Origin: Oxalobacteraceae bacterium
GTDB lineage: Bacteria; Pseudomonadota; Gammaproteobacteria; Burkholderiales; Burkholderiaceae_D
Direction of reading: 5' to 3'
NCBI GenBank assembly: GCA_947374865.1
Contig: CANCDR010000001.1
Coordinates: 496,001-560,000 of the forward strand
DNA: 64,000 nucleotides
The position numbers were made by a program, and so were the translations under genes. Below are positions 8,727 through 17,397 of this stretch, piece by piece (the first letter of the stretch is position 1; every line of letters starts with the position of its first letter). Below the pieces are notes generated by a model, which saw only the letters and a list, made by a program, of their open reading frames with translations, was not told where the DNA came from and did no database searches.

Positions 8727-11420
8727 TTAGTACGCGTACGTTACGCGGGTATTGAAAGAACGTCCGATCGGACTTGCTGCGCTGCTCAAATAGCCGTTGG
8801 AATACAGGCTGCTATTTGTCACTGGCGGATTGACGTTAAACAGATTGGTAATGCCCGCTGCGATCGTGACATGCTTGATGCCGCGATAGTTAGTGCTCAG
8901 ATTCCAGACGTTATAGGACTCAATATCACGGAAGTATTGGGCCGCGACCAGGTTCTGATCGTGGTAGCCCGCATTATGATTTTGCGTCAGCTGGGCCGAA
9001 AACGGTCCATTCGCCCAGGAGAATGCTAGGGTATGTTTCCAACGATAGGTAATGATCGGGAAGCTGCTGGTCGTACCATTGCTAGCCAGTCCAAATTGAC
9101 CAATGTTGGATGTGAACGGCGCATCTTTTTCAAGCTGGTTATCAAACTGGGTCAGGTAGGTACCATCGAGCTGAATCTTGAAATCACCGGCCCATGTTTT
9201 TGGCAGGTCATAGGTGACGCTCAAGTCAATACCAGCTGCTTTTTGACCACCCAGGTTCATCACGATATTTTTGATGTAGTTGAGTGAACCGTCTGCGTTA
9301 CGCACAAACAGGCTGCTGTATTTTGCCGGATTCAGAAAGTAGGATTGCTCCGGCAAGTTCGCGATCATGTTATCCATCGTGATACGCCAGTAGTCTACCG
9401 ATACCGTCAGATTCTTGTTCGGCTCGAAGACCAGACCCAGTGTTGCGCCTTGCGAGGTTTCTGGTGTCAGATCAGGATTCGCACCAGTCTGTTTTGGCAT
9501 CGTGGCATTACATACTGTGGCCGAGACCTGCCCAGCGATCGCCTTACCTGTACCAGCAACGCCTGGTGTACCGCCTGGGCAAAGTACCGGATCATCCCAT
9601 TTTGCCGAGGTCGTCGCATTGGCACCGGCAACCCGGTAGCCATACGCATCAAACAGGGTCGGTGCACGGAAGCCTGTGTTGGCCGAACCACGGAACATGA
9701 CGAGTTTGGAAGGCTGATAGCGGAAGCTGGCCTTTGGATTGATCGTGTTACCGAAGTCACTGAAATTATCGTCACGCACAGCAAAGTTCAGATTGAGTTC
9801 TTTCGTGATCGGCGCATCCAGCTCGGCAAACAAGGCCGCCACATTGCGCTCGCCTTTGCCCTCAACAGACAGCGTGTAATTGTAGAGATAGCCTGCAGGG
9901 GTCTTGGTGTCGATGGTCGTGTCACGATGGTAATCGGCACCGATCGCGACGGCCAGCTGACCACCGCCCAAAGCCATTAGTTCGCGATTGATCGTGACAT
10001 CCACACCGGCAAAGGTACTCTTTGATGTACGGATATTGTTACCATCAAACGAAATGCTCTTCAAATAAGCCAGACCAGCAGCATCTTGCAGACCAAATGG
10101 ATTGAGTGCACCACTCGTTAAGCCGGCTTGAATTTTTGCTGCTTCGACGGTGCCGGCAGCGGTATCCGATTTACGATCACTAATCGCATAGGTCGCACCG
10201 AGTTTGTAGTCCCAGCCAGCCATACGTCCTTCGTCGACCAGGGTTGTGCGTTGCAAAACCTGGACATCTTTGGTGGTTTGCAAACCCAGATCAGCGATAC
10301 TCCAGGTGACCAGTAATGGCTCGCCTTTCAGACCGGCGACAGCTGGCACACCACCGCTAGCACCCGGATACCATTTACTGGTCGATGGCAAAGAGCCAAG
10401 GACACTATTCAAACCCAGACTCGTTACCGGATTAGCGACCCGTTCAATAAATTCCTGACCGCGCGTGTAATCGAGGGTGATCGTATGATCATCACTAATT
10501 CGCTTGGTGCCTTTGGTGTAGAACGAAATTTGTTCATTACCGTATAAGGCGGTGTTGTAGTTGAGCGTATTTAAAATACAGGTGCCCTTTTGACCCAGGA
10601 TCGAATACGGCGCAGAACAACTTGTTCCGTAAGGATTAGCGGCCGTTTTGTTAGTCGCGGTCGTGAAGTTGGCCGGCATGGCGTAGCCACCGGTGCCCAG
10701 CGACGGCGCGCGGCCAATGCTGGTGAGCAGTTCGGCGGAACTCAGTTCGGCCCGGTCGCTTGCTGCAAGACGGCTGCGATTATGCGCATCCATCGTGGCA
10801 TACACGTTCCAGCCATCGACTGCCAGATCACCCTTACCGACCGTGAAGCCCAGACGCTTTTCAGCGCCGCCACCAGTCGCCTGTGGCCTGACCATTTGCG
10901 CTGTGGCAGTGGCACCTTCAAAAGATTTACGGGTAATGAAGTTGACCACGCCGCCAATCGCATCCGAGCCGTAAATCGACGATGCGCCATCGCGCAAAAC
11001 TTCGACCTTGGAAATGGCGCTCATTGGAATGACGTCCAGATTGGCGTAACCGTCAGCGATCGCTTCATTGGTGCCGCGACGTCCGTTGATCAAGACCAGC
11101 GTACGGTTCACGCCCAAGCCACGCAAATTGATGTTGGTACCGGATCCGGCGTTGGATGGTGCCAGCGATGCGGACTGCGGCAAGGCCATCATCAAATCTG
11201 CCAGCGTGGTCATACCGCGGCTAACCATTTCTTCTGATGAAATGGTCGACACTGGCAAAGACGCTTCGGTAGCCAAACGCTTGATGCTCGAACCGGTCAC
11301 TTCAATGCGCTGAACGCTTTCGTCTTGCTGTGCCCATGCCGGGTTTGCCAGGCTCATGACGGCCAAGGTAATGGACGATAAAACCAGTCCGCTGTGAATG
11401 TGCTTGATACGCTTACTCAT
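8727..11420 (-). CDS. TonB-dependent outer-membrane receptor of the pectin locus
   Basis: About 897 residues. The frame stays open to 11555, but ATG 11418-11420 is preferred: it has a GAGGAG Shine-Dalgarno at good distance and begins a proper signal peptide ending ANPAWAQ. A plug domain follows (VEVLRDGASSIYGSDAIGGVVNFITRK), then a 22-strand-type barrel that ends in an aromatic C terminus (TRVTYAY). It should import a substrate over the outer membrane using TonB-ExbBD, not encoded here. Its neighbours (two GH28 enzymes, udh, garD) and the operator array in its promoter point to oligogalacturonides. That substrate is an inference from context. Confidence 0.93.
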   Translation of the reverse strand: MSKRIKHIHSGLVLSSITLAVMSLANPAWAQQDESVQRIEVTGSSIKRLATEASLPVSTISSEEMVSRGMTTLADLMMALPQSASLAPSNAGSGTNINLRGLGVNRTLVLINGRRGTNEAIADGYANLDVIPMSAISKVEVLRDGASSIYGSDAIGGVVNFITRKSFEGATATAQMVRPQATGGGAEKRLGFTVGKGDLAVDGWNVYATMDAHNRSRLAASDRAELSSAELLTSIGRAPSLGTGGYAMPANFTTATNKTAANPYGTSCSAPYSILGQKGTCILNTLNYNTALYGNEQISFYTKGTKRISDDHTITLDYTRGQEFIERVANPVTSLGLNSVLGSLPSTSKWYPGASGGVPAVAGLKGEPLLVTWSIADLGLQTTKDVQVLQRTTLVDEGRMAGWDYKLGATYAISDRKSDTAAGTVEAAKIQAGLTSGALNPFGLQDAAGLAYLKSISFDGNNIRTSKSTFAGVDVTINRELMALGGGQLAVAIGADYHRDTTIDTKTPAGYLYNYTLSVEGKGERNVAALFAELDAPITKELNLNFAVRDDNFSDFGNTINPKASFRYQPSKLVMFRGSANTGFRAPTLFDAYGYRVAGANATTSAKWDDPVLCPGGTPGVAGTGKAIAGQVSATVCNATMPKQTGANPDLTPETSQGATLGLVFEPNKNLTVSVDYWRITMDNMIANLPEQSYFLNPAKYSSLFVRNADGSLNYIKNIVMNLGGQKAAGIDLSVTYDLPKTWAGDFKIQLDGTYLTQFDNQLEKDAPFTSNIGQFGLASNGTTSSFPIITYRWKHTLAFSWANGPFSAQLTQNHNAGYHDQNLVAAQYFRDIESYNVWNLSTNYRGIKHVTIAAGITNLFNVNPPVTNSSLYSNGYLSSAASPIGRSFNTRVTYAY

Positions 11421-11773
11421 TACTGTCTCCTCGAGATCTTCTAAAAATATTCCTGCGACGATCTGCCGCATTGAACGTTGTTTGAGCACCTCGCGTACTC
11501 TTTGCCACTGTGACGAGAACCAGGCATGCCTTAAGTCGAGGTCGCAGACGGTCATTTACTTCTTTATTTACTTCTTGATTAACTTCCTGTGCTGATTGAC
11601 GAAAAGCGCTGGCGCTTTGTCGTTCTGAATCATTTTGAGGCTACTTGTTCTGGTCTGACCATTTTAAAGTGGCTAGACCACATTTGCAATCGGTCTAGCC
11701 AGAAAAGGTTTATTGTTGCAACTGTGCATCATGCTAAATAGGCATCAACACTCTCTGCCGCTGGCCCAAGCGA
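11421..11773. other. Intergenic region carrying the receptor promoter and operators
   Basis: A 353-bp gap between udh and the TonB receptor, both on the minus strand. It holds three operator-like palindromes and a predicted promoter (11651-11701). The remaining ~230 bp before the receptor start would be transcribed leader. I see no convincing small gene or riboswitch fold in it. Confidence 0.6.
11651..11701 (-). promoter_or_regulatory. TonB receptor promoter with three GntR-type operators
   Basis: On the minus strand a -35 TTGCAA (11684-11689) and a -10 TAAAAT (11661-11666) are 17 bp apart. Three 11-bp palindromes surround them: one just upstream of the -35 (11691-11701, TGGCTAGACCG), one inside the spacer (11670-11680, TGGTCTAGCCA) and one sharing the last base of the -10 (11651-11661, TGGTCAGACCA). 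The sites start 19 and 21 bp apart, so they lie on one DNA face. The TGGTC-type half-site is of the kind bound by FadR-subfamily GntR proteins such as PdhR. A regulator here would block polymerase directly. Confidence 0.72.
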
Positions 11774-12595
11774 CTACTTGTAAATTGGCCCGGAGAGCAC
11801 AAAGGGTCCGCCTTGAAAAATTGTCGTCGGATCATCTTTTGCTGGTCGCTCGGCGGTCGGTGGAAATTTGTCGGCAAATTTTTCCGAGCTGTCTTTACCC
11901 TGGTAACCAAGGTGGCCCGCCTTGCTGTCGTCCCACCATTTTTTAGGATTATTGGAGACGCCAAAGGCAATCGTATGGCCCACACGCGGCGCAAATAAGG
12001 CACAACGCAGGGACTCCACCAGATCGTCATAACTGAAATACGTGACCATCATGCGCGGATTGAGCGGCTCCGGAAACGAGGAACCAATGCGCAGACAAAC
12101 GGTTTCAATGCCAAAGCGGTCGTAGTAATAGCGTGACAAGACTTCACCAAAACATTTACTCACGCCGTACATGCTGTCGGCCCGAAACGGCATATCTGCA
12201 TCGACCAGATCCGTGGTGCGATAAAACCCGACCGTATGATTTGAGCTGGCAAAAATCACCCGCTGCACATTACATTTATGGACCGCCTCGTAAAGATTGT
12301 AGGTGCCCTGAATATTGGCCAGCATGATGGGCTCAAACGCTGCTTCGACCGAAATGCCGCCGAAATGCAGCACCGCATCGACACCCTCCATCATGGCCAT
12401 CACAGCGGATTTGTCGGCCAAATCACATTGCACAATTTCTTCACCCTCACGCGCGGGGCCAAGATCACTCAGATCACTCAGTCGCAGCACCTCCGTAAAA
12501 GGTTTGAGACGCTCGCGCAGAACGCGCCCGAGTCCGCCGGCGGCGCCAGTGAGAAGTAAGCGCTTGAATGGTTTGCTGTTGGTTTGCGTCGTCAT
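11774..12595 (-). CDS. udh: Uronate dehydrogenase
   Basis: A 273-residue NAD-dependent short-chain dehydrogenase. It has the N-terminal Rossmann loop TGAAGGLG (16-23), the ASSNHTVGFY block and the YGVSK catalytic pair (Tyr143, Lys147) seen in characterised uronate dehydrogenases. These oxidise D-galacturonate or D-glucuronate to the aldarolactone, the first step of the oxidative uronate pathway. The gene lies 48 bp downstream of garD, which handles the resulting galactarate. No lactonase gene is seen in the window. Length and motifs fit Udh (~265-275 residues). Confidence 0.9.
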   Translation of the reverse strand: MTTQTNSKPFKRLLLTGAAGGLGRVLRERLKPFTEVLRLSDLSDLGPAREGEEIVQCDLADKSAVMAMMEGVDAVLHFGGISVEAAFEPIMLANIQGTYNLYEAVHKCNVQRVIFASSNHTVGFYRTTDLVDADMPFRADSMYGVSKCFGEVLSRYYYDRFGIETVCLRIGSSFPEPLNPRMMVTYFSYDDLVESLRCALFAPRVGHTIAFGVSNNPKKWWDDSKAGHLGYQGKDSSEKFADKFPPTAERPAKDDPTTIFQGGPFVLSGPIYK

Positions 12596-12643
12596 AATGA
12601 AGTATAAAAAAGTCGAAAAAGGTCAATGCTGGCTTGCAGGCGA

Positions 12644-14200
12644 TCAGGTCACTGGCGCCGGGTTAAAGAGCACCAGCGCGTTATGTAATTTCCAGTGCTC
12701 GGCCCAGGTTTTTTTACCGCTGGCGATCGATAACATGAGATGAAAAAGCTCCCAGCCAATGTCGGCAATACTCGCCTCGCCACTAGCGATGCGGCCGGCA
12801 TTCAGATCCATCAGGTCGTGCCAGCGTTCTGCCAGTTCATTGCGCGTGGCGACTTTGATGACCGGCACCGCCGCCAGGCCGTAAGGCGTGCCGCGTCCGG
12901 TGGTAAAAATATGCAGGTTCATACCGGCAGCGACTTGCAGAGTGCCGCAGATGAAATCACTGGCTGGCGTCGCGGCATAGATTAAACCTTTTTGCTGCAG
13001 CTTTTCGCCCGGCGCGAGCACGCCAGAGATGGGGCTACTGCCTGATTTGACGATCGAGCCCATGGCCTTTTCAACGATGTTCGACAAACCACCGGCTTTA
13101 TTACCCGGCGTTGTATTGGCGCTGCGGTCAACCCCGCCACGCTTGAGATAATTGTCGTACCAGGCCATCTCACGCACCATCGCCTCGGCGACTTCCGCGC
13201 TCACAGCGCGTGAGGTGAGCTGATCGATCCCGTCGCGCACTTCGGTAACCTCTGAAAACATCACTGCTGCACCAGCGCGCACCAGCAGATCGGTCGCAAA
13301 GCCGACCGCCGGATTCGCCGTCACGCCAGAAAAAGCATCACTGCCGCCACATTGCACGCCGACGACGAGGTCGGATGCCGGACAGGTTTCACGGCGCCGC
13401 AGATTGAGTTTTTCCAGCTGACCTTTGGCCGTTTGCATGATCGAATCGACCATCGATTGAAAGCCGATATGCTGCTGGTCTTGCAGACACACCGTCACCG
13501 GGTCGCCACCATTCTGGATCGGAATCGAGCCCTTGGGGAACAGGCGGGCGGGCTGTAATTTTTCACAGCCCAGACTAACCACCATCGCCTGGCCACCAAA
13601 ATTGGGATTAAGACTGATATTGCGCACAGTGCGGATCGGGATCATGGCATCCGGCGCGTCGATGGCGACACCGCAGCCGTAGCTGTGTTCCAAGCCGATC
13701 ACGTCATCCACATTCGGGTAGTGCGGCAGCAGTTCCGACTTGATTAATTTAACCGCATGCTCCACCACGCCGGCCACGCATTGAACGGTGGTCGTGATGG
13801 CCAGAATATTGCGCGTACCGACGCTGCCGTCGGCGTTACGAAAACCCTCAAAGGTGTGGCCTGCCAGCGCTGGCAGTGGCGCGGGCTTGTGGGTGGCCAT
13901 CGGTAAATCGGTGAGGACTCTGGCGGGCGGCATCGTGATCAACGCCTCTTTGACCCAACTGCCTTTGGCAATCGCGCTCGCAGCGGTTCCGATCGTCACG
14001 TTATAACGAATGATGGGTGCGCCTTGCGCGAGGTCGCATAGCGTCACCTTATGACCCTGCGGCACCGCCTCAATCAGCGTCAAACCAGAGGGGAAAACTG
14101 CACCAGCGGGCAAGCCGCCATCATTGACGATGATCGCGACGTTGTCGTTTTCGTGCATGCTTATATACAATGGGATCTTGGCCGCGTCGCGCTTGTTCAT
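12644..14200 (-). CDS. garD: Galactarate dehydratase
   Basis: A 518-residue member of the UxaA/GarD family, collinear with E. coli GarD (523 residues). It has the N-terminal SAF domain ([14 protein letters not shown]), [15 protein letters not shown], the iron-binding-type [18 protein letters not shown] and CGGSDAFSG blocks, and ends in the same FNPAPVT sequence. It dehydrates galactarate to 5-dehydro-4-deoxy-glucarate in the cytoplasm. It is preferred over altronate dehydratase because of this full-length similarity and the adjacent udh. Start ATG 14198-14200 has a GAGG Shine-Dalgarno. Its upstream region holds the second operator array, shared with the divergent GntR gene. Confidence 0.93.
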   Translation of the reverse strand: MNKRDAAKIPLYISMHENDNVAIIVNDGGLPAGAVFPSGLTLIEAVPQGHKVTLCDLAQGAPIIRYNVTIGTAASAIAKGSWVKEALITMPPARVLTDLPMATHKPAPLPALAGHTFEGFRNADGSVGTRNILAITTTVQCVAGVVEHAVKLIKSELLPHYPNVDDVIGLEHSYGCGVAIDAPDAMIPIRTVRNISLNPNFGGQAMVVSLGCEKLQPARLFPKGSIPIQNGGDPVTVCLQDQQHIGFQSMVDSIMQTAKGQLEKLNLRRRETCPASDLVVGVQCGGSDAFSGVTANPAVGFATDLLVRAGAAVMFSEVTEVRDGIDQLTSRAVSAEVAEAMVREMAWYDNYLKRGGVDRSANTTPGNKAGGLSNIVEKAMGSIVKSGSSPISGVLAPGEKLQQKGLIYAATPASDFICGTLQVAAGMNLHIFTTGRGTPYGLAAVPVIKVATRNELAERWHDLMDLNAGRIASGEASIADIGWELFHLMLSIASGKKTWAEHWKLHNALVLFNPAPVT

Positions 14201-14251
14201 GTTTTTCCTCAGCGCCGAGAAGCTATTCTGGGCGTGTTTTTGATTGCATTG

Positions 14252-14336
14252 TGTTCTAACCAGTATGCCATTAAAATGGTCATTTGGCTAGTCCACATCG
14301 CTAAATTGGTCTAACCACATTAAAATGGCCTGACCA
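14252..14336. promoter_or_regulatory. Operator array between garD and the GntR regulator gene
   Basis: Four 11-bp palindromic sites: TGTTCTAACCA (14252-14262), TGGCTAGTCCA (14285-14295), TGGTCTAACCA (14307-14317) and TGGCCTGACCA (14326-14336). They match the three sites before the TonB receptor gene. Starts are 33, 22 and 19 bp apart. CATTAAAATGG also recurs directly at 14269-14279 and 14318-14328. The array lies in the divergent garD/GntR gap, so it can serve both genes, including autoregulation. Confidence 0.7.
14298..14326 (+). promoter_or_regulatory. Predicted promoter of the GntR regulator gene
   Basis: A weak -35 TCGCTA (14298-14303) and a -10 TAAAAT (14321-14326) are 17 bp apart. The arrangement copies the TonB receptor promoter: operator, -35, three bases, operator in the spacer, three bases, TAAAAT, operator sharing the last T. 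Transcription would start near 14333, about 43 nt before ATG 14376. Confidence 0.5.
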
Positions 14337-14375
14337 AAATTTGCTTTTTCAACATTATTGGCTGGATACGGACTC

Positions 14376-15077
14376 ATGAATAAAAAACACGCTGGCGCAC
14401 CCGCAGCACCGCAACATGAACCGCGACTTTATCGCGTCGTCGCCGAACGGATTCTCGACCTCATCCGCGAGGATCATATTCAAGGCGGCGAACGATTACC
14501 TTCCGAACGCGACCTGGCGACCAAACTGAGCGTGAGCCGCGCTTCCCTGCGTGAAGCCCTGATCGCGCTCGAATTAGGCGGCGTGATCGAAGTGCGCGGC
14601 GGTTCAGGCGTGTATGTGAGCGAGAAACCCAACGTATCAGAAGAAATGACCGAAGTGGGCCCTGGCCCGTTTGAAGTCTTGTCTGCACGGCGTCTGATCG
14701 AATCAGAAATCGCCGCCATCGCCGCCCGCGTGGCGACCGATAGCGCCATCGATGCCATCCTCAAGGCCGTGGTGGAGATGGAACGTCATCATGCCAATAC
14801 CGCCAGCAATGAACAGGATGATCGAAACTTTCATCTGGCGATTGCCCGTGCTACCGGCAATAGCGCCATGGTCGGCGTGATCGACTATTTGTGGGATCAA
14901 CGCGGACATCTGTGGCATAAATTAAAAGAACATTTTCAAACCGAAGAACTGCGCCAGCAAACGCTCACCGACCATCGCAATATTCTGGAAGCGATCGCGG
15001 CCCACGACCCGGCCGAAGCACGGCGCGCAATGCGGGCGCATCTGGAACGCGTCACGCGGACTTTTTCACGTGGCTGA
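14376..15077 (+). CDS. GntR-family (FadR subfamily) transcriptional regulator of the pectin/uronate locus
   Basis: About 233 residues from ATG 14376 (a TTG at 14358 is an in-frame alternative). A winged-helix GntR domain (~15-85; LPSERDLATKLSVSRASLREAL, then IEVRGGSGVYV) precedes an all-helical FCD ligand-binding domain with conserved FEVLSARRLIE, the HLAIA stretch and the closing DHRNILEAIAAHDPAEA segment. FCD domains bind carboxylic acids, often with a metal ion. The position between garD and the pectinesterase gene, and seven flanking palindromes, make it the likely uronate- or galactarate-responsive regulator. The effector is inferred, not shown. Confidence 0.9.
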   Translation: MNKKHAGAPAAPQHEPRLYRVVAERILDLIREDHIQGGERLPSERDLATKLSVSRASLREALIALELGGVIEVRGGSGVYVSEKPNVSEEMTEVGPGPFEVLSARRLIESEIAAIAARVATDSAIDAILKAVVEMERHHANTASNEQDDRNFHLAIARATGNSAMVGVIDYLWDQRGHLWHKLKEHFQTEELRQQTLTDHRNILEAIAAHDPAEARRAMRAHLERVTRTFSRG

Positions 15078-15112
15078 TGGCGACATTGTTGCTGCATTTT
15101 TAAAGAAAAAAT

Positions 15113-17305
15113 ATGTTCACTCGATTGACTTTTTCATGCTGGATTTTTAGCGCCCTCTTGTCACTTAACGCTCGGGCTGTCGAGCTATCGCTTGCCAGTC
15201 CGGCGCCCGCTGCAGTGACTAAAACCATGCGCGTGATTTTGGTCGGCGACTCCACCATGGCGCCGCGCAATGGCTACGGCGATGCGCTCTGTGAGCGCTT
15301 TCAAGCGCATGTCGACTGTATCAATCTGGCCAAGAATGGCCGCAGCTCCGGCAGTTTTCGGGCCGAAGGCTTATGGGATAAGGTACAAACGCTGCTGCAA
15401 GCCCCGGCTGCCATCACGCCGACGTATGTCTTGATCCAGTTTGGGCATAACGACCAGCCGGGAAAGCCGGGACGTTCCACCGATCTGGTGACGGAGTTTC
15501 CAGTCAATATGGCGCGCTATGCAAAGGAAGTCAGTGCACTGGGCGGCATTCCAGTCCTGGTGACCCCACTGACGAGACGCACATTTCGCAATAATTTTTT
15601 ACAAGACGATCTGCAGCCCTGGGCCCAGGCCACACGCGAAGTCGCCCGCGCACAGCACATCACTTTGCTGGAGTTGAATGCCGACAGTGCCGCTGTCGTG
15701 CAGGCGATGGGCGAAGCCGAAGCCGACACCTTGGCAGTCGAGCCACCGCCTGCGAAAGTCCCGACCAAGCCGGCAGCCGATTTAAATCAGCTGGAAAATA
15801 CCAGCCCGGCACGCAGCGCCTTTGACCACACCCACGTCGGTATCAAAGGTGCACAATTATTTGCCGGAATCGTCGAGAAAGAATTGCTGCAGGCGCGACC
15901 AGAACTGCGCGCGCATTTTAAATCCACCGCTGGCCAGATTCAACGCCCACAGTTAACACCAGAACAGGCGAAGGCATTTTCGCTGCGCGAAGTACTCAAA
16001 TTGACTGGCCAGGGTGGGCATGAAACCATCGATCCCTGGGATCCCTTGGCGCAGCCGATTCGTGCAGCGGCCGCGCTAAAGCCTGACTACATCGTCGACC
16101 CCAAGGCAATCGCCGATGGTCGCCGGGTGTTTCATCATGTGCAGACAGCGGTCAGCCGAGCGCTGAGTGATGCCCGTAGCGGTCACCGCAAAGCGCGTAT
16201 TCACATCCTCATTAAACCAGGGGTCTATCAAGAACTGGTCTACGTTCCAGCCTCTGCGCCGATCACCTTGTATGGTATCGGCACGAATGCCGCCAGTACC
16301 AAAATCACGGCCAATCTCGATGCTGCGCTGAGTGGCGCCGATTACCAGGCCCAGTTTGCCGCCCAATTCGATGGTCTGGATGCAGACATCCGCGCTATGT
16401 TTGATTCACTAAAAGATCGCCCCACATTGGGCACCTTTGGTACCGCCGTCTTATGGATCAAAAATGCTGGTTTTCAGGCCAAAAATATCACCATCGAAAA
16501 CGCCTATAACAAAGCACAAGGCAACGCGCGCGAAGAATGCCCGCAGGGTGTGTGCGGCGATCAGGGGATTTACGCGCAGACCTTACTGGTACATCACCAG
16601 GCACTGGCCGTGATGGTCGATGGCGCCGACAAGGTGCAATTCGAACAGGTTCGCCTGCTGGGCTTTCAAGACACCTTGTATTTGAAGTCACCCAAACCGG
16701 GGGACACCGTGCGCAGCTTTTTTTATCAGTCGTATATTGAAGGCGATGTCGATTTCATTTTTGGCGATGCGACCGCTTACTTCTATCAGTCTGAAATCAA
16801 GTCGCTGGGCGACCGTACTAACTCCTATGTCGGCGCACCCAGTACCAGTGTCAAAACGCGCTATGGCTTTGTCTTCGATCACTGCAAATTTACCCACGAT
16901 GGCACGGCTAATGCATTGGCTGGCAAATTCAATCTGGCGCGTCAGTGGCCGCATAATCTGCGCTGCACACCCTACGGCGATGTGCCGGTCGCGGGCTATG
17001 CCTGCCAGTTAGGCAGCATCAATATTTATCAGGCGCCGCAGGGAACGATTACCCCAACAACGCTCGAAGCAGTCGGTAAAATGGTGGTACTGCATTCGCA
17101 GATCGGCGCGCATATTCAGCGCCAGGAACCATGGGCGAACTGGAATAAACCGGGCACGCTGGTCTATCGCCCAGCGCAATTCGGCACCGACGATTACCTG
17201 CGCAATCTTCAGCAGGCCAGGATCGATCCCCAGCGTTTAAACACTGTGCGGCAAACATCCCCCGCCGGTATCTTTCTGGCGGAGTTTGAGAATTCAATCG
17301 AGTGA
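15113..17305 (+). CDS. Secreted bifunctional SGNH (CE12-like) esterase - pectin methylesterase (CE8) fusion
   Basis: A 730-residue protein with a Sec signal peptide (to about ARA, 20-22) and two catalytic modules. Module 1 (~38-275) is an SGNH/GDSL esterase of the rhamnogalacturonan acetylesterase type: GDST (45-48, nucleophile Ser47), LAKNGRSS, GHND (111-114) and DHTHVG (239-243, catalytic Asp/His). Module 2 (~330-720) is a pectin methylesterase: AVMVDGADKVQF, GFQDTLY (517-523, Asp520) and VDFIFG (Asp547). It would strip acetyl and methyl groups so that GH28 enzymes can cut. It starts 35 bp after the GntR gene, probably cotranscribed. Confidence 0.92.
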   Translation: MFTRLTFSCWIFSALLSLNARAVELSLASPAPAAVTKTMRVILVGDSTMAPRNGYGDALCERFQAHVDCINLAKNGRSSGSFRAEGLWDKVQTLLQAPAAITPTYVLIQFGHNDQPGKPGRSTDLVTEFPVNMARYAKEVSALGGIPVLVTPLTRRTFRNNFLQDDLQPWAQATREVARAQHITLLELNADSAAVVQAMGEAEADTLAVEPPPAKVPTKPAADLNQLENTSPARSAFDHTHVGIKGAQLFAGIVEKELLQARPELRAHFKSTAGQIQRPQLTPEQAKAFSLREVLKLTGQGGHETIDPWDPLAQPIRAAAALKPDYIVDPKAIADGRRVFHHVQTAVSRALSDARSGHRKARIHILIKPGVYQELVYVPASAPITLYGIGTNAASTKITANLDAALSGADYQAQFAAQFDGLDADIRAMFDSLKDRPTLGTFGTAVLWIKNAGFQAKNITIENAYNKAQGNAREECPQGVCGDQGIYAQTLLVHHQALAVMVDGADKVQFEQVRLLGFQDTLYLKSPKPGDTVRSFFYQSYIEGDVDFIFGDATAYFYQSEIKSLGDRTNSYVGAPSTSVKTRYGFVFDHCKFTHDGTANALAGKFNLARQWPHNLRCTPYGDVPVAGYACQLGSINIYQAPQGTITPTTLEAVGKMVVLHSQIGAHIQRQEPWANWNKPGTLVYRPAQFGTDDYLRNLQQARIDPQRLNTVRQTSPAGIFLAEFENSIE

Positions 17306-17397
17306 GTCTGCATATCCTCGCATTTCCTCGCGTATCCTCTATACTCTTCGCCACATGTACTAAAACTTAAAAAATAATCCACCCGGAGACCACCGTC

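Noticed and set aside
11421-11555. 45-codon extension of the TonB receptor gene
   Set aside because: The internal ATG at 11420 has a strong Shine-Dalgarno and begins a standard signal peptide; the extension would bury it.
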